Shown: positions 1 through 9,699 of the stretch, one piece after another
Position numbering within the stretch: the first letter of the stretch is position 1
How the letters are laid out: each line of letters starts with the position of its first letter
Assembly: GCF_016086655.4 (NCBI RefSeq)
Contig: NC_052140.2
Location: 1,054,001 to 1,118,000, forward strand
DNA: 64,000 bases
DNA from: Lepeophtheirus salmonis
Taxonomy: Eukaryota; Arthropoda; Copepoda; Siphonostomatoida; Caligidae
Reading direction: 5' to 3'
Notes under the pieces: generated by a model
Seen by the model: only the letters and a program-made list of their open reading frames with translations
What the model was told of the DNA's origin: nothing
The model's database searches: none
Program-made: the position numbers and the translations under genes

Positions 1-157
1 AAAATCAAATCCAAACCTCAGATGCTTTTCTCCTACCTATTTAGTAACTTCTCTCGTTTGGCACAATACAAGTCCTGTACTTTATAAACAGATGCCCACT
101 GATGGGATAACTTTGCCATCACCAAACCACTTGAAAAAACTCTAATCGTATTTTATT

Positions 158-1720
158 ATGAATGTTGGACTATCTTCTTCATCTAAACACTACTTATCTA
201 CAAGAGCCAAGTCACTGTCTGATAATGAGAAAATAGTTTTGCTTTTGGTCGATGAAGTTTTTACTGCACAAAGAGGTGGAGTTTTTTGGAGGAAGATTAA
301 CAGGGCAGGATGGAGGTCAAATTTAAAAACTTTACTTTTTTTAATGATTAAATCAACGTGTTCAAGTTACCAGGATACCTTTGCACTTTATCCTATTGTT
401 AACCTCAATTCCGAAACACTTAATGACATGCTCATACAGATAAACTCAGAGCTTTTAAATATTAGGTTTAATGTAATAGCTGTTTCTATGGACAATGCTA
501 CTCCTAACAGGAAATGTTAGCTCAAACATTTTTGTAATGGATCCTGGAAACCACAAATACCTAATCCAGCAACTCCAGATTCACCTTTCTTTCTTCTCTT
601 TGAGGGTACTCATAATTTCAAAAACTTGTACAACTGTTTCCAAAGGAGAAAAATATTGAGATGCCCTAATTGTGGTGATATTGATCTCGCATCTCCAAAT
701 TTTCAACACATCATTGACTTTTACGAGATGGAAAAGCATAAAAATGTCAAAATTGCATACAAGTTAATGTTAAAAGCGGTGTATTCAACTCCTATTTAAA
801 AAAAAACCAACGTTTTACTGGCTGACAGCATTTTTCATGAAGGTACAGTTACAGCTCTTCAGTATTACTCCTCAACATACCCTGCATGGAAAGTTTCTGG
901 AAACTTTGTCTCCGTTTAAGAAAGTATTGGAATATTGTAAATTGTAAGACGCCTTCTGCGGGATTTCGAAAAAGGGATACTTCAAAGGAACCACTCAGCA
1001 AAGGACACGGTAATTTTGGACATCTTTCGAAGTTCAATGCTTGATTGATTCTATGGCAGGAAGAAACAAAAAATCACCAAATGGGACTTACAATGGAAAC
1101 CTTTATAGCCTTTAAGCAAACTACAAGTGTAGCCATAATGCTTGCTCAACATCTACTTATGAACTGGGACTTTAAATACGATCTTCTCGTTCAAGTACAA
1201 AGTAATTTTATAGAATCCAGATTCAGCTGGGACCGTCAGCTCTCTGGAGCAAACTATTATGCTTCAGTAAGACAAATACTTTATGCAGAGAAAAAAAAAA
1301 GAATACTGCTAAATCTGATGGGCTTAATATGCGATGAATAAGGAACATTCATTCAAGTGGATCTGAAATTCAAGATGTGGATATAAACAAGTTCAAAACA
1401 ATAATTTTGGCTTCAATCGAAGAAAATGATATGACTTATGAACTTGAAAGAAGTGAAGAAGCTCTTTTTCATGTAATTTCTTACTATTTTGCACGGTCAC
1501 AAACTTCAAGACTGAAATGTAATGATTGTTTCGACTTTCTTGTATCTTCAAAAGATTTCCCCTTGGTTACTTTCAGTGAATCTGGTCTCGAAGACTCGTA
1601 ACATCAACTCTTGAGGCAAATAAATAGAGGAGGTCTCTATTCTCCAACAGACTTTCGTTTTAATATGATCACCTAAGTATTTGTGGTGTATCAAATTATA
1701 ATAAGAAATAAAGAATCAAG
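158..1720 (+). pseudogene. P-element / THAP9-like transposase, decayed
   Basis: This is a relic of a P-superfamily DNA transposon transposase, an enzyme that cuts and pastes DNA using an RNase H-like core with a GTP-binding insertion. The sequence shows 'LLVDEVFTAQ' near 240, 'AVSMDNATPNRK' near 475-515, 'THNFKNLYN' near 608-640, 'SPNFQHIIDFY' near 690-725, 'IESRFSWDRQLSGANY' near 1213-1260, and a C-terminal CxxC stretch near 1518-1530 followed by 'RQINRGGLYSPTDF' near 1615-1655. All are in the order seen in P/THAP9 proteins. The frame is broken by stops at 518-520 and near 798 and 918, and by frameshifts before 1045 and between 1341 and 1377. In the THNFKN block an E precedes 'GTH' where family members usually carry D. 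The N-terminal THAP zinc finger is not seen and would lie at or beyond the left edge. It is not functional. Family call confident; exact ends unknown. Confidence 0.85.
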
Positions 1721-2325
1721 GTCTCAATTTTTTCAATGCCAAAATTAAGGAAAACTATTTTCTACTCTACTTTGTGAACTTGTTTATGACTTTGAGAACT
1801 ATTTATGCTATAATAGTTCTTCTAATCATTCATTACAAAGTTTATTTTCTCATTGTTCGATTCAATTACTTAATATTATGACAAAAAATTATAGTAGAAA
1901 TCTTAATAGTGACATTAATATGAAAAGATCAGCATGACACACCCAAAAAAATTGTAATAAAATAAGAGAAATTGCTAAGCTATCTTCCAATCAATAATAA
2001 AATTGAAGAATAATAATTAATCCTCTTATATTTAATAAATTTCTCTCAGATGAACAAAAAATGCTTATACATTATTTACGAACTATACGTAGTTAATTGA
2101 TATATATTCCTACAAAAGAGTGTATGAAGAGGATCCGTTCTTTCCCTGAAGTGGCGACAGATAGTCGTGGGTATGGGATCTCAGCATTTTTAGGGTCTCA
2201 AGTAGACTATATGCTTCATTCGTGGAAGCCTGACCATGTCCTTCCTACGAGGAAGCAACCAAATGCCGTAGGATGGTATCCCAATTTTTTCAGAGATCGA
2301 CTCTAAGCCTCTTTCTGGGGACTCA
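1721..2325. other. AT-rich intergenic stretch
   Basis: Very AT-rich sequence follows the P-element relic. An open frame at about 2097-2306 on the + strand has ordinary composition but matches nothing I recognise and lacks clear splice borders, so no gene is called. Confidence 0.5.
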
Positions 2326-2625
2326 CGTCTGTTGGATTGACGTTTTGTGATAATTAGACTCACTCAATCCAACGAAGCGTTTACAGAAAGCCCATAGGAT
2401 AAAATCCTATTCTCCTCCTCCGGAGGAGTGACGTTAGTTCCTTCCTTGCTCTGTGAGAGTCCGAGGACTCTGTCCATTAAACAAAGTGTTTGGCTGTCAA
2501 CCAAGAAAACGGCTACAGAGTGCCTTTGGTATCGAATATCAATCATTTTCTATAGTGTAATGTCCTCTAGGACAACATAGAAGGCAGTGCTCCTGGAGGA
2601 CAAGGATCCTCAGCTATAAAGACAC
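2326..2625. other. Cluster of short inverted repeats upstream of IMPACT
   Basis: Several short perfect hairpins follow one another: GTTGGATTGA at 2331 pairs with TCAATCCAAC near 2364, then AGGATaaAATCCT near 2396-2408, CTCCTCCGGAGGAG near 2413-2427, GAGTCC/GGACTC near 2457-2470, and GTCC/GGAC near 2562-2573. The GC content is higher than in the surroundings. No tRNA or known RNA fold was recognised. It may be a non-coding transcript, a worn MITE, or the distal promoter of the downstream gene. Confidence 0.35.
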
Positions 2626-2940
2626 ACATGATTTATTAGTCATCACTCATAATAAACAATAAACAGAGTGAAATATGTAGCCAATAGGAGAAGAATAATA
2701 ATAGTCTGTCTACTTCAATTCTGTAAAAGAGAAGAAGGAAAATTTAACCCTCAACATGGGATAACAAAACAAAAAAGCGTGAGTCTTCCATGTCTCTAGA
2801 ATTCCATGATATAATCTAGGCACGGACGTCTAAGCTTCCATGAATCGAGGACTTTATGAATAAAAGGACTAAGCAATTATCTTTTCTCTCGTGCGAGGCG
2901 TACATGAGCCGGGATACATGTTCGTAAATATAGTCGTTTA

Positions 2941-3087
2941 TATTCCCTCCTTTTTTTCTTATATTCTCTCCTCTTGTTGTTTTCTCCAGTTTTAAGAGTT
3001 ATATTTGTGGTCCACTAATTAGTAGGCATTCCTTGTAGACTTTAGTAGTTAGTATTAACTATAGGTTCATTGGAGTATCTGAAAGAA
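2941..3087 (+). promoter_or_regulatory. IMPACT 5' leader, possible 5'UTR splice acceptor
   Basis: A pyrimidine-rich run ends in CAG at 2987-2989, which looks like a splice acceptor. It suggests that the 5'UTR begins in an upstream non-coding exon and resumes at 2990. No TATA box with a convincing spacing was seen. The first ATG after it in the open frame is at 3088. Confidence 0.35.
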
Positions 3088-3993
3088 ATGGAGGAAACGG
3101 ATTTGGATAGGCAATTGGAAGAAGTAGAAGCTCTAAAGTCTATCTATGATAATGTATCGAGTAGACGGAAATACAGCGGTGAGTTAATAGTGGAAATTCG
3201 AATTAATGAGCCGGAGATGGAGGAAGTCGTTCTCAAGGTAGAAAACCCTACTGATTACCCGTCCAAATCTGTCCCTTACTATGAAATATCAGCTCCATTT
3301 CTACGTGGAAAGTCTCGGAGTGATCTTTGTGGGAAACTCGAAGAAATTAGTGAGAAAAATCCAGGTATTGTATACTTTAAATAACTAACAATGTTACTTA
3401 ATACGTAGTGTTTGTTTTAATTTCTTTCACTTATAGGAGAAATGTTATTGTATTTATGGATCGAGTCCATACGGGAGTATATTTTGAATCTCACTCCCAC
3501 GAATAAGAAACGTGATACTCCCTCACCGGAATTGAATAAATCTTCGACAAAACGGGATGAGCCTCCACTCCCTGAAATTATAACGAGTCCTACAATCATT
3601 CAGGATCGTAAATCTATATTTCAGGCTCACTATGCCAAAGTATCTTCTGTAACAGATGTTCGCCGTGTCATTAATAAACTCCTGGAGAATAAGAAGATTG
3701 CTCATGCAACCCATAATATGTATGCGTATCGAATCAACTGCTCACGTAAAAAATGTTTAGTATCTGACTGTGATGATGATGGAGAAAACAATGCTGGATC
3801 CAGAATTTTACATTTATTAGATATAACAGGCGTTGAAAATGTACTTGTTATCGTTTCTCGTTGGTATGGCGGTGTTCAACTTGGACCAGATCGTTTCAAA
3901 CATATCAACAATGCTGCGCGGATTGTACTCGAAGAAAATGGACTCCTTCACAAAAACTCCTCTTCAAATAACAATAAGAGGTCAAAGAAATGA
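3088..3993 (+). CDS. IMPACT: IMPACT homologue (RWD + UPF0029 domains), two exons
   Basis: IMPACT proteins bind GCN1 in the cytosol and dampen activation of the kinase GCN2, limiting eIF2-alpha phosphorylation during amino acid stress (family knowledge). Coding exons are 3088-3364 and 3437-3993; the 72 bp intron 3365-3436 has GT..AG ends and phase 1, and splicing gives 277 residues (human protein about 320). Residues 1-107 form an RWD domain, with 'EVEALKSIYD' near residue 13 and 'LYLWIESIRE' at the end. Residues about 150-265 form the UPF0029/IMPACT domain: DCDDDGE at 203-209, SRWYGG at 233-238 and GPDRFKHI at 242-249 are the family signature. The tail is lysine-rich. The ATG at 3088 is chosen because it is the first in frame and starts just before the RWD helix. 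A continuous read through the intron would stop at 3382-3384, so splicing is required. No frame damage is seen. Confidence 0.93.
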
Positions 3994-4228
3994 GAAAATT
4001 TAATATCACGTTCATCCAGCTAGCTCCTAGATCAAGACAAATCTCTCTTCCCTCACTGTGTGATACTACATTTTCTCATTTTTTGCTAAAGTTTATTGTT
4101 TATTTTGAAAAGTTTTAAAAACATTTCGACCAAATTATATTTATTCAAATTGTACTACTAATCTATACTTATTTTTTTATAGTTATAATTGCATGCTTAA
4201 AAGTGAAAAAAAATAATCCTAGATGAAT

Positions 4229-4234
4229 AATAAA
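4229..4234 (+). terminator. AATAAA polyadenylation signal, IMPACT
   Basis: The first clear AATAAA after the IMPACT stop codon lies about 235 bp downstream, a reasonable 3'UTR length. Such hexamers are common by chance in this AT-rich DNA. Confidence 0.4.
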
Positions 4235-4399
4235 TACAATGGATCAATCCGAAATTGCTTCAAATATCAATCCAAATATTATTTAGTCAACTATTAATAG
4301 AATTATGCCTTTTTTGCCATTTCATTCCTTAAAATATTTACTTTTGTAGCAATATACTATGAAGAATGAATATCAAATATTCTAATGATTCATTCTTAA

Positions 4400-4629
4400 C
4401 CCTTTACTGCCCAACGAACCGAATTCGGTACCTTAATTTAAACACATTTAATCCTAACAAAAAATGTTATTTGCACCAAATCTTTATTCTTTATGTTTAT
4501 AAAGAATAAATGATCTTTATTAGTTAAAGGAACATTTAAAATCCCGGTTTATTCAAGCAATGATGAACTATGTTCCCCTCATTAAAAGTTGTTGTTTTCA
4601 AAAATAAAATCATTGGGGGCAGTAATGGG
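4400..4629. mobile_element. piggyBac-type MITE with TTAA target site
   Basis: The left end reads TTAA followed by CCCTTTACTGCCCAAC. The right end, read on the - strand, is CCCATTACTGCCCCCA, flanked by TGAA, which is one base off TTAA. TTAA duplication and ends beginning CCC are the hallmark of the piggyBac superfamily. The ~230 bp interior has no coding potential, so it would have been moved by a transposase from elsewhere. Confidence 0.65.
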
Positions 4630-4639
4630 TGAATCATAC

Positions 4640-5035
4640 TTATATTGAAAATATTTGACACTTGCTTGTATCGTCTGTCAGTACTTGTTTCAGACTTTTA
4701 TCTCCCTTTACAGCCACATTATTGGTATTGCGTTCTCATGGCTAATGCTGTATGATAATGTTTGCCATGTATCTGTTCTCAAGATCTAATGAGTTTAAAT
4801 AGTCCCTAATCTGTTAACTATGTACATCCACATTATTTTATGGACTTGGAGTGAAAGTGTAGGAGATGTAATGCTATTCTTTTGAAATGTAGCAATTGAA
4901 GTTTTCAATATTGAGCTGAAATATTCATAATATACAGTATGTCAATAAATTGATGATGCCTTAAAAACAAGACAGACTTAAAATAATAATTGAATGTATT
5001 TGCCTCTGTAACCACTCTTGAGCTTTATACGCTCT
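4640..5035. other. Intergenic, nothing recognised
   Basis: AT-rich sequence without a long open frame, strong splice pair or repeat shared with other parts of the window that I could see. Confidence 0.5.
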
Positions 5036-5039
5036 GGCA

Positions 5040-6320
5040 TACATTAAATTAAAATACCCGGCCTTACCTTTTATCAGGCCAAATCCACATTTTCAATCAA
5101 TCACTTGTTGCTGGATTCAAAGATTTGAGTTCACTTTGGACAATGGATGATACATTTTAATTGAATATAAATTTGGACTGGCTCTTGTACCTTTGGGCTA
5201 AAATGAATCAAAATTCTTTTGAAGCCAATCCTGTGGCAATTGGGAGTGATGAGGTGAAAAATTGTCTTGGGGATGTCAGGCAAAAGTTTCCTCTTTAAAG
5301 TTGATTCATTTTCTCTACTCCTTTGTATTGCTGCCAGAAGAGACTTTTCTATGATGTTCTCCACAAAGTATTTTACAATGTCCAATTTAGTGCATCTCTT
5401 TCTCCTATTACTCTCCTATATTCTCTCTTGCTTCCATAATAAGCAATTATATCCTTGGAACTCTGTGTTTTGCGTACTTGTCTTTCAGCCTTCCTCAAAT
5501 TGCTTAAATCCTTCGTCCACCAAGGAACAATCTTGCTCTGGGACTTTATTCTCAGAGGTCCCACTGTGTCAAGCGTTATTTTAATAGATTCGGGGACTTC
5601 AGATGCAAGTTTTTCTATTTCTTTTTAAAAAAAATCGTCCTCAAAACATGTAAGAGTTGTTGTTCTTAAAGATTGTAGTTTCTTCGAAAATTCAGACCAC
5701 TTCACACTCCTGAGGTTTCTTATTAGGACCGGCTCCTTTTCTAATTTCATTCAAAACATAATGTAGTTATGGTCGGACATAGTCTGCTTATTAGAAACTC
5801 CCCATAATGATATATGAGGAAGCATATAATAATTTGTGAAGGTTTCATCTATAATCGATGATCCAACTCCTCCAGCGAATGTGAATTTTCGTCACATTTC
5901 TTCTATTGGTCGTTTTTGAGCCACACAAAGAACTGTGAGCATTGGTGTCCATACCTATTATTAGGTGTACTTTTTCTTCCTTACATTTATTTAAAAGTTT
6001 TTCTGGCATAGGGAAGCTGCACGTAAGTATTATTTGCATAGTACGATAACATTATTACTTGCTTTTGTTTGAATTATCATGGTAATTGCTATCATATCTA
6101 GACTTCCATATTCCAAAAGCTCTTTAGCATCCTGATCCTTTGAAACCATTATGCTCACCCCTGCAGCAGTGCCTGTTGGACACCTGGGAGTAAATACATT
6201 ATAACCATAATTAGTTTGTTGGAAATTATCATTTTTTATAGGAGGTTCTGTTATAATTGCAATTTTAATGTATCCTTCATTTAGTAGCTTGAACAGTTCA
6301 TATCCTGCCAAACTTCTTTT
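5040..6320 (-). pseudogene. Non-LTR retrotransposon ORF2 fragment (endonuclease, start of RT)
   Basis: Read on the - strand this is the front of a LINE pol protein. An apurinic-type endonuclease starts near 6320 ('LGKRSLAGYELFKLLNEG', then 'IITEP' near 6255), continues with 'IIGMDTNAHSSL' near 5965-5935 and ends with 'MSDHNY' near 5785-5765, the conserved SDH motif. A linker with 'PWWTKDLSNLRK' near 5530-5495 follows, then a worn stretch near 5190 that resembles the start of reverse transcriptase. The palm motifs of RT are missing. Several frameshifts and stops separate the blocks, so it is dead. Unusually for a LINE copy, the 5' half is kept and the 3' half is lost. Clade (RTE, Jockey or relative) is not resolved. 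Confidence 0.75.
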
Positions 6321-6509
6321 CCCTAGATTTATTTACACGCAGTTAGCAGATGTCATTTTGTATTAAAATATACTAAGAAATTACTAGCAAACTTTAACAC
6401 TTGTTGACTTTTCAGGAGTTTTGATACCGAAATAAAATTTGTAGATACAGATTTTAAACTCATTAAATTCAATTATTCCTTATTCAAGGTGCAGTTGAGT
6501 AAAAGAATA

Positions 6510-7208
6510 TTAGGTTGCGGTAAAGTAATTTTGTATTTTTCACATTATTTCAATACCCTATAAGAAGTGTTGCAATCATCTGGTTTAATCCAAGTATGTC
6601 CTGTTCTGTTTGATAACTCTTTCCTAACGAGAATCCAACTTCATAATGCCCTTTTCCAAGAATCCCTTGTTCAACCAATGACAACCAAGTTTCACAGGCC
6701 TCTATTGAACCCAAATGTGTACCTCCAAGCGCTTTTCCTATAGACAGGAACAGGTGGTAGTCACTTGGTACCAGGTCCGGACTGTAAGGTGGATGCATAA
6801 GAACTTCCCATCCGAGTTCTCGGAGCTTCCGGTCGTCATTAAAGATGAGTGCGGCCAGGTGTTGTCTTGATGAAACACGCCTCCTCTCCTATTCACCAAT
6901 GCTGGCCGATTCTTTTCGATCACCAGATTCAAACGGTCGAGTTTTTCACAGTAGATGGAAGAATCGAGAGGTGAAAAATCGCTCGAACCACTGTTGTGCA
7001 ACACGAATAGTTCCGTATAAATTGCAAATTTTTTTAAAATCTCTTTTGACGCGTTTTTACCTTTCGGTTAGTAAAAATGTAAAATATTGCGAATTTCTTC
7101 CTTGGAGACCTCCATACTCGACACACGATAATTCATGTCTGAACCAGCCAAACACAATACTTTCGGAAAAGCGTTTGTAGTATACACTCACACCTTTACA
7201 ACACCTTA
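6510..7208 (-). mobile_element. Internally deleted mariner with both terminal repeats
   Basis: The left end at 6510 starts TTAGGTTGCGGTAAAGTAAT, very like irritans-type mariner ends. The right end on the - strand starts near 7208 with TAAGGTGTTGTAAAGG, an imperfect copy. TA dinucleotides sit at both borders. At about 700 bp it is roughly half the normal mariner length, because the middle of the transposase is gone. Confidence 0.72.
6547..7115 (-). pseudogene. mariner transposase, central deletion
   Basis: Start ATG at 7115 gives 'MEVSKEEIRNIL', a worn 'GKNASKEILKKFAIYG' and 'RVAQQWFERF', the N-terminal helix-turn-helix part of irritans-type mariners. Around 6970-6955 it jumps directly to the catalytic half, 'YCEKLDRLNLVIEKNRPALV', then 'NRRGGVFHQDN' and 'MHPPYSPDLVPSDYHLFL' near 6798-6745. 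Roughly 150-180 residues between the DNA-binding part and the catalytic core are missing, with the first catalytic aspartate. Later stops and shifts also break the frame. The HQD and SDYH motifs of the second and third catalytic residues remain. Confidence 0.8.
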
Positions 7209-7284
7209 TCGTATGATCTGATGTCACCAATAATGAACAAGATATATTTAGTTAAAAAAATACTTTTTCCCCATTCTCGAATTT

Positions 7285-7480
7285 TCTTCTTTTCTTGATT
7301 TTTGTTCAAGATTTTTTTTATGCCGACAAACCACCAATGTACAATGATTCTTTTAAATCAGATAAACATACATTCCAATATTTCATAAACATATTTTGGT
7401 CCATTATAGACCTTGTTTTCAAATTAGTAAGATACTTAATTTAGCCCGATATGGCCTCTTTCAAATCAATAAAGTTTCTT
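7285..7480 (+). repeat. Two dispersed-repeat segments
   Basis: 7285-7350 contains the 'GTTCAAGATTnTTTTTATG' segment also seen near 43130, 50980 and 63325. 7420-7475 contains a 'CTTAATTTAGCcCGATATGGCC' type segment also seen twice near 46180 and 46350. Both look like pieces of old non-coding elements. Confidence 0.5.
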
Positions 7481-7684
7481 TTGTTCTTCTAATTAGTGTT
7501 ATGAACGTTGATTTCTTGAATTTGAATGAACTATTCTCAAATTCTCAACAATTAACAAGAAGTATTAAATAATAAGTTAATTGTTCGGAAGAATTGCCTA
7601 ACGACCAACTACTTTTCCGTCTTTTTTTCTGTTTCTCTTTGGAGGAAAGATTTTGATATATGTATGTATATGTATACAATAAAG

Positions 7685-7905
7685 GTAACAACGTGTGAGA
7701 TGAAAGAAATAAACACAAATTGCCAGTCCGTATCTATATATAGGGAGGAATTACCCCGATGTGGATCCTCAATTCTACTCCGAGTCCAACAAGTCCTCAC
7801 AACTTCTCAGCGTTACTCTCAGTCATTCATGATAAAACACTTTTATGGTTACACTTTAGAGTTTATATGTGTAATATGTTATCTCCTCAAGAAGGATTGA
7901 GAACA
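7685..7905 (-). repeat. Family A repeat copy
   Basis: Family A is a dispersed ~400 bp non-coding repeat. Its recurring blocks, in order, are: a lead-in ending in TTCTTGAGGAGAGAACATC; GTATAAAGTAATCACTAG; GAGAGTAACACTGAGGA; TTGTTGCGGAGTTATAACTG; TTGTTGGACTCGGAGTAGAA; TTGAGGATCGACATCGGAGT; AATTCTTGTCTATGTCCTTG; a segment with GATTGTAGCTGAT; and a tail with CTGCTCTCCTCCAAAACATT then GTTAGGGTTACCACGTTGAT. This copy is reversed and spans the middle blocks. Confidence 0.65.
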
Positions 7906-8159
7906 GTTTTAGAAAATAAAAATAAACATATATTCAGGTAGCAACTACAAAAAGTCTCTTCCATTATAATATTATTTTCATCTATGCTTAATGATAGTGA
8001 TAAAAATCCGGTGTATTTTCTAGCCCACCTCTTGTTATTTTTTTTGAATGGGTAATATGAATAAGGAATTTTCTTTTCCGTAGTAGTTATCCTTATTATT
8101 TAACTCCTAAGTAATGAACTTCCTTTTCAACTACATTCAATTATATTCAAAACTTGATT

Positions 8160-8440
8160 GAACGAACATTCGTGGATACTCATAAAAGACGGAGAGTAAA
8201 CTTGAGGATTTGTTACGGTGTTATAACTGTATGTCCTTGCTGGACTTTGAGTAGAATTGAGGATCAGAGTAATTCTTGTCTATGTCCTTGTTTATTTCCT
8301 TCTCTCCCTCGTCACAGCTGATTGTAGCTGATTTAATGAAACCCCATGACATCTAAGTGGTTCTCCTCCAAAACGTCCTTCAATCTGTTAGAGTTACCAA
8401 GTTGATTTTCGGTTTCTTTTTTTTTAACGTGACCACGATT
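8160..8440 (+). repeat. Family A repeat copy, fullest tail
   Basis: Runs from the 'GAGAGTAAaCtTGAGGA' block through 'GACTTTGAGTAGAATTGAGG', 'TCTATGTCCTTGTTTATTTC', 'GATTGTAGCTGATTTAATGA', 'TTCTCCTCCAAAACGTCCTT' and 'GTTAGAGTTACCAAGTTGAT'. It is the best single reference for the 3' half of the family. Confidence 0.75.
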
Positions 8441-8449
8441 ATTATTATT

Positions 8450-8510
8450 ATTTTGCGTTAATTTAATTGGTCAGATGGAGTTGGACTGATTAAGTATATG
8501 TAAACATTAT
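8450..8510 (+). repeat. Short dispersed repeat (also at 28910 and 37950)
   Basis: The segment 'GGTCAGATGGAGTTGGACTG' followed by 'ATTAAGTATA' matches 28918-28960 in the same orientation and 37945-37990 reversed. It is non-coding and the element type is unclear. Confidence 0.5.
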
Positions 8511-8929
8511 AGTATTACATTTACTCTATCGGACTTACGAATTTATTGCCATTGAAATCTATTTACGTAATCTATATTTCCTTCTCTACGTACGACTTGT
8601 GCATGAACATTGAGTTCAAGACCATAATTTCTCCCGAGTACGTTGTCCATTGACCTACGTCTTTCTATTTATACAATTTTCTATGATGAACACTCTGTAT
8701 CCTATTAAAGATCCCAAAGTCCGACTACTAAATAAATATTACAAGAGGACCTAAAATGAATCCTATTATAGGCTAAAAAATAATTTTAATCTTTATGCCT
8801 GGAACTGTAGATTGTTCCTATATAAAAGTTTATGCATAATAAGAGAGCTGAAAGTTCTTTAAATCCCCATTTCCTTTCCTTCGGAAGTCCTAGATATATT
8901 TTGGTAGTATATGTTCATATATATTGTAA

Positions 8930-9030
8930 ATCCAAAAGACTTTTATGCGCATTAGTTTTGTTGCTGGCAACCTAAACAGTGTTTTTTTAACTTCTAAAGC
9001 TATTTTTGATATTATTTCATTCATGATTAG
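8930..9030 (+). repeat. Family A, 5' fragment
   Basis: Contains the lead-in 'TTGCTGGCAACCTAAACAGT' followed by a T-run and 'TTCATTCATGATTAG', matching the lead-in at 20505 and 25300. Later blocks are absent. Confidence 0.45.
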
Positions 9031-9529
9031 ATTCTGGGTTGGACTTTTTTGGAATGAAAAAAACTACTTTTAGAAATTAGTTAAAAAAACATTGTTGCAT
9101 GTGCTCTTTCGTCTTTTTTGTTCATTATTTTATAGGAGGTTGTGGTGTAAACTTCTTCCTCTGAAGTAAGCATTTTCACCTATCCAGGGTGTAAACTGTC
9201 TAAAATGCATAATGAAATAAATATAATTACAATACTTTTCCTGTCCTAAATCTATTTTTAATGTAGATGGTTCTCCTCTTTGCAGCAATAATTAATTTAT
9301 CCGCAAATACATAGAAAAAAGGCCCAAAATCAGCTTGGAGTTGGCCGTTTCTTCCCAACAGTAGAATTATTATTCGATAATTGCTTGTAATTGTTCACAG
9401 ATTAACAATGCCTGATTCAAATGCAACCAATCAACGATCAGAACACTGATTGGGAGAAAAGAAGGAGAGACGGTTAAGACCAGTGTTTATTTTTGTGCTA
9501 GTAAGGTAACGTCGTGCTTTGTATAAATT

Positions 9530-9690
9530 ATTGGACTCAGAGAAGAATTGAGGATCGAGATTGTAGTAATTCATTTATAGATACAGAGTATCTTTGTGCA
9601 TACTTCTTTTATCTTCTAGCTGCTCTCCTCTCAAATATTTTTCAAATTGTAAGGGTCACTTTGTTTATTTTTTATGGTTCCTTTTTTGTT
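9530..9690 (+). repeat. Family A, 3' half
   Basis: Has 'GGACTCAGAGAAGAATTGAG', 'GATCGAGATTGTAGTAATTC' and the tail 'TAGCTGCTCTCCTCTCAAAT' with 'AAATTGTAAGGGTCAC'; the stretch between them is shortened relative to 8160-8440. Confidence 0.65.
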
Positions 9691-9699
9691 TAAATACAG

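Noticed and set aside
3442..3714. Open frames on the - strand opposite IMPACT exon 2
   Set aside because: They are antisense shadows of the conserved UPF0029 coding exon and carry no recognisable protein of their own.
5267..5584. + strand open frame of about 100 codons
   Set aside because: It lies opposite the LINE pol fragment and is explained by that coding sequence.
6845..7180. + strand open frame of 111 codons
   Set aside because: Antisense to the mariner transposase relic.
7664..7941. Two overlapping + strand frames
   Set aside because: They lie within a reversed family A repeat copy; similar frames recur at other copies by descent, not by coding.
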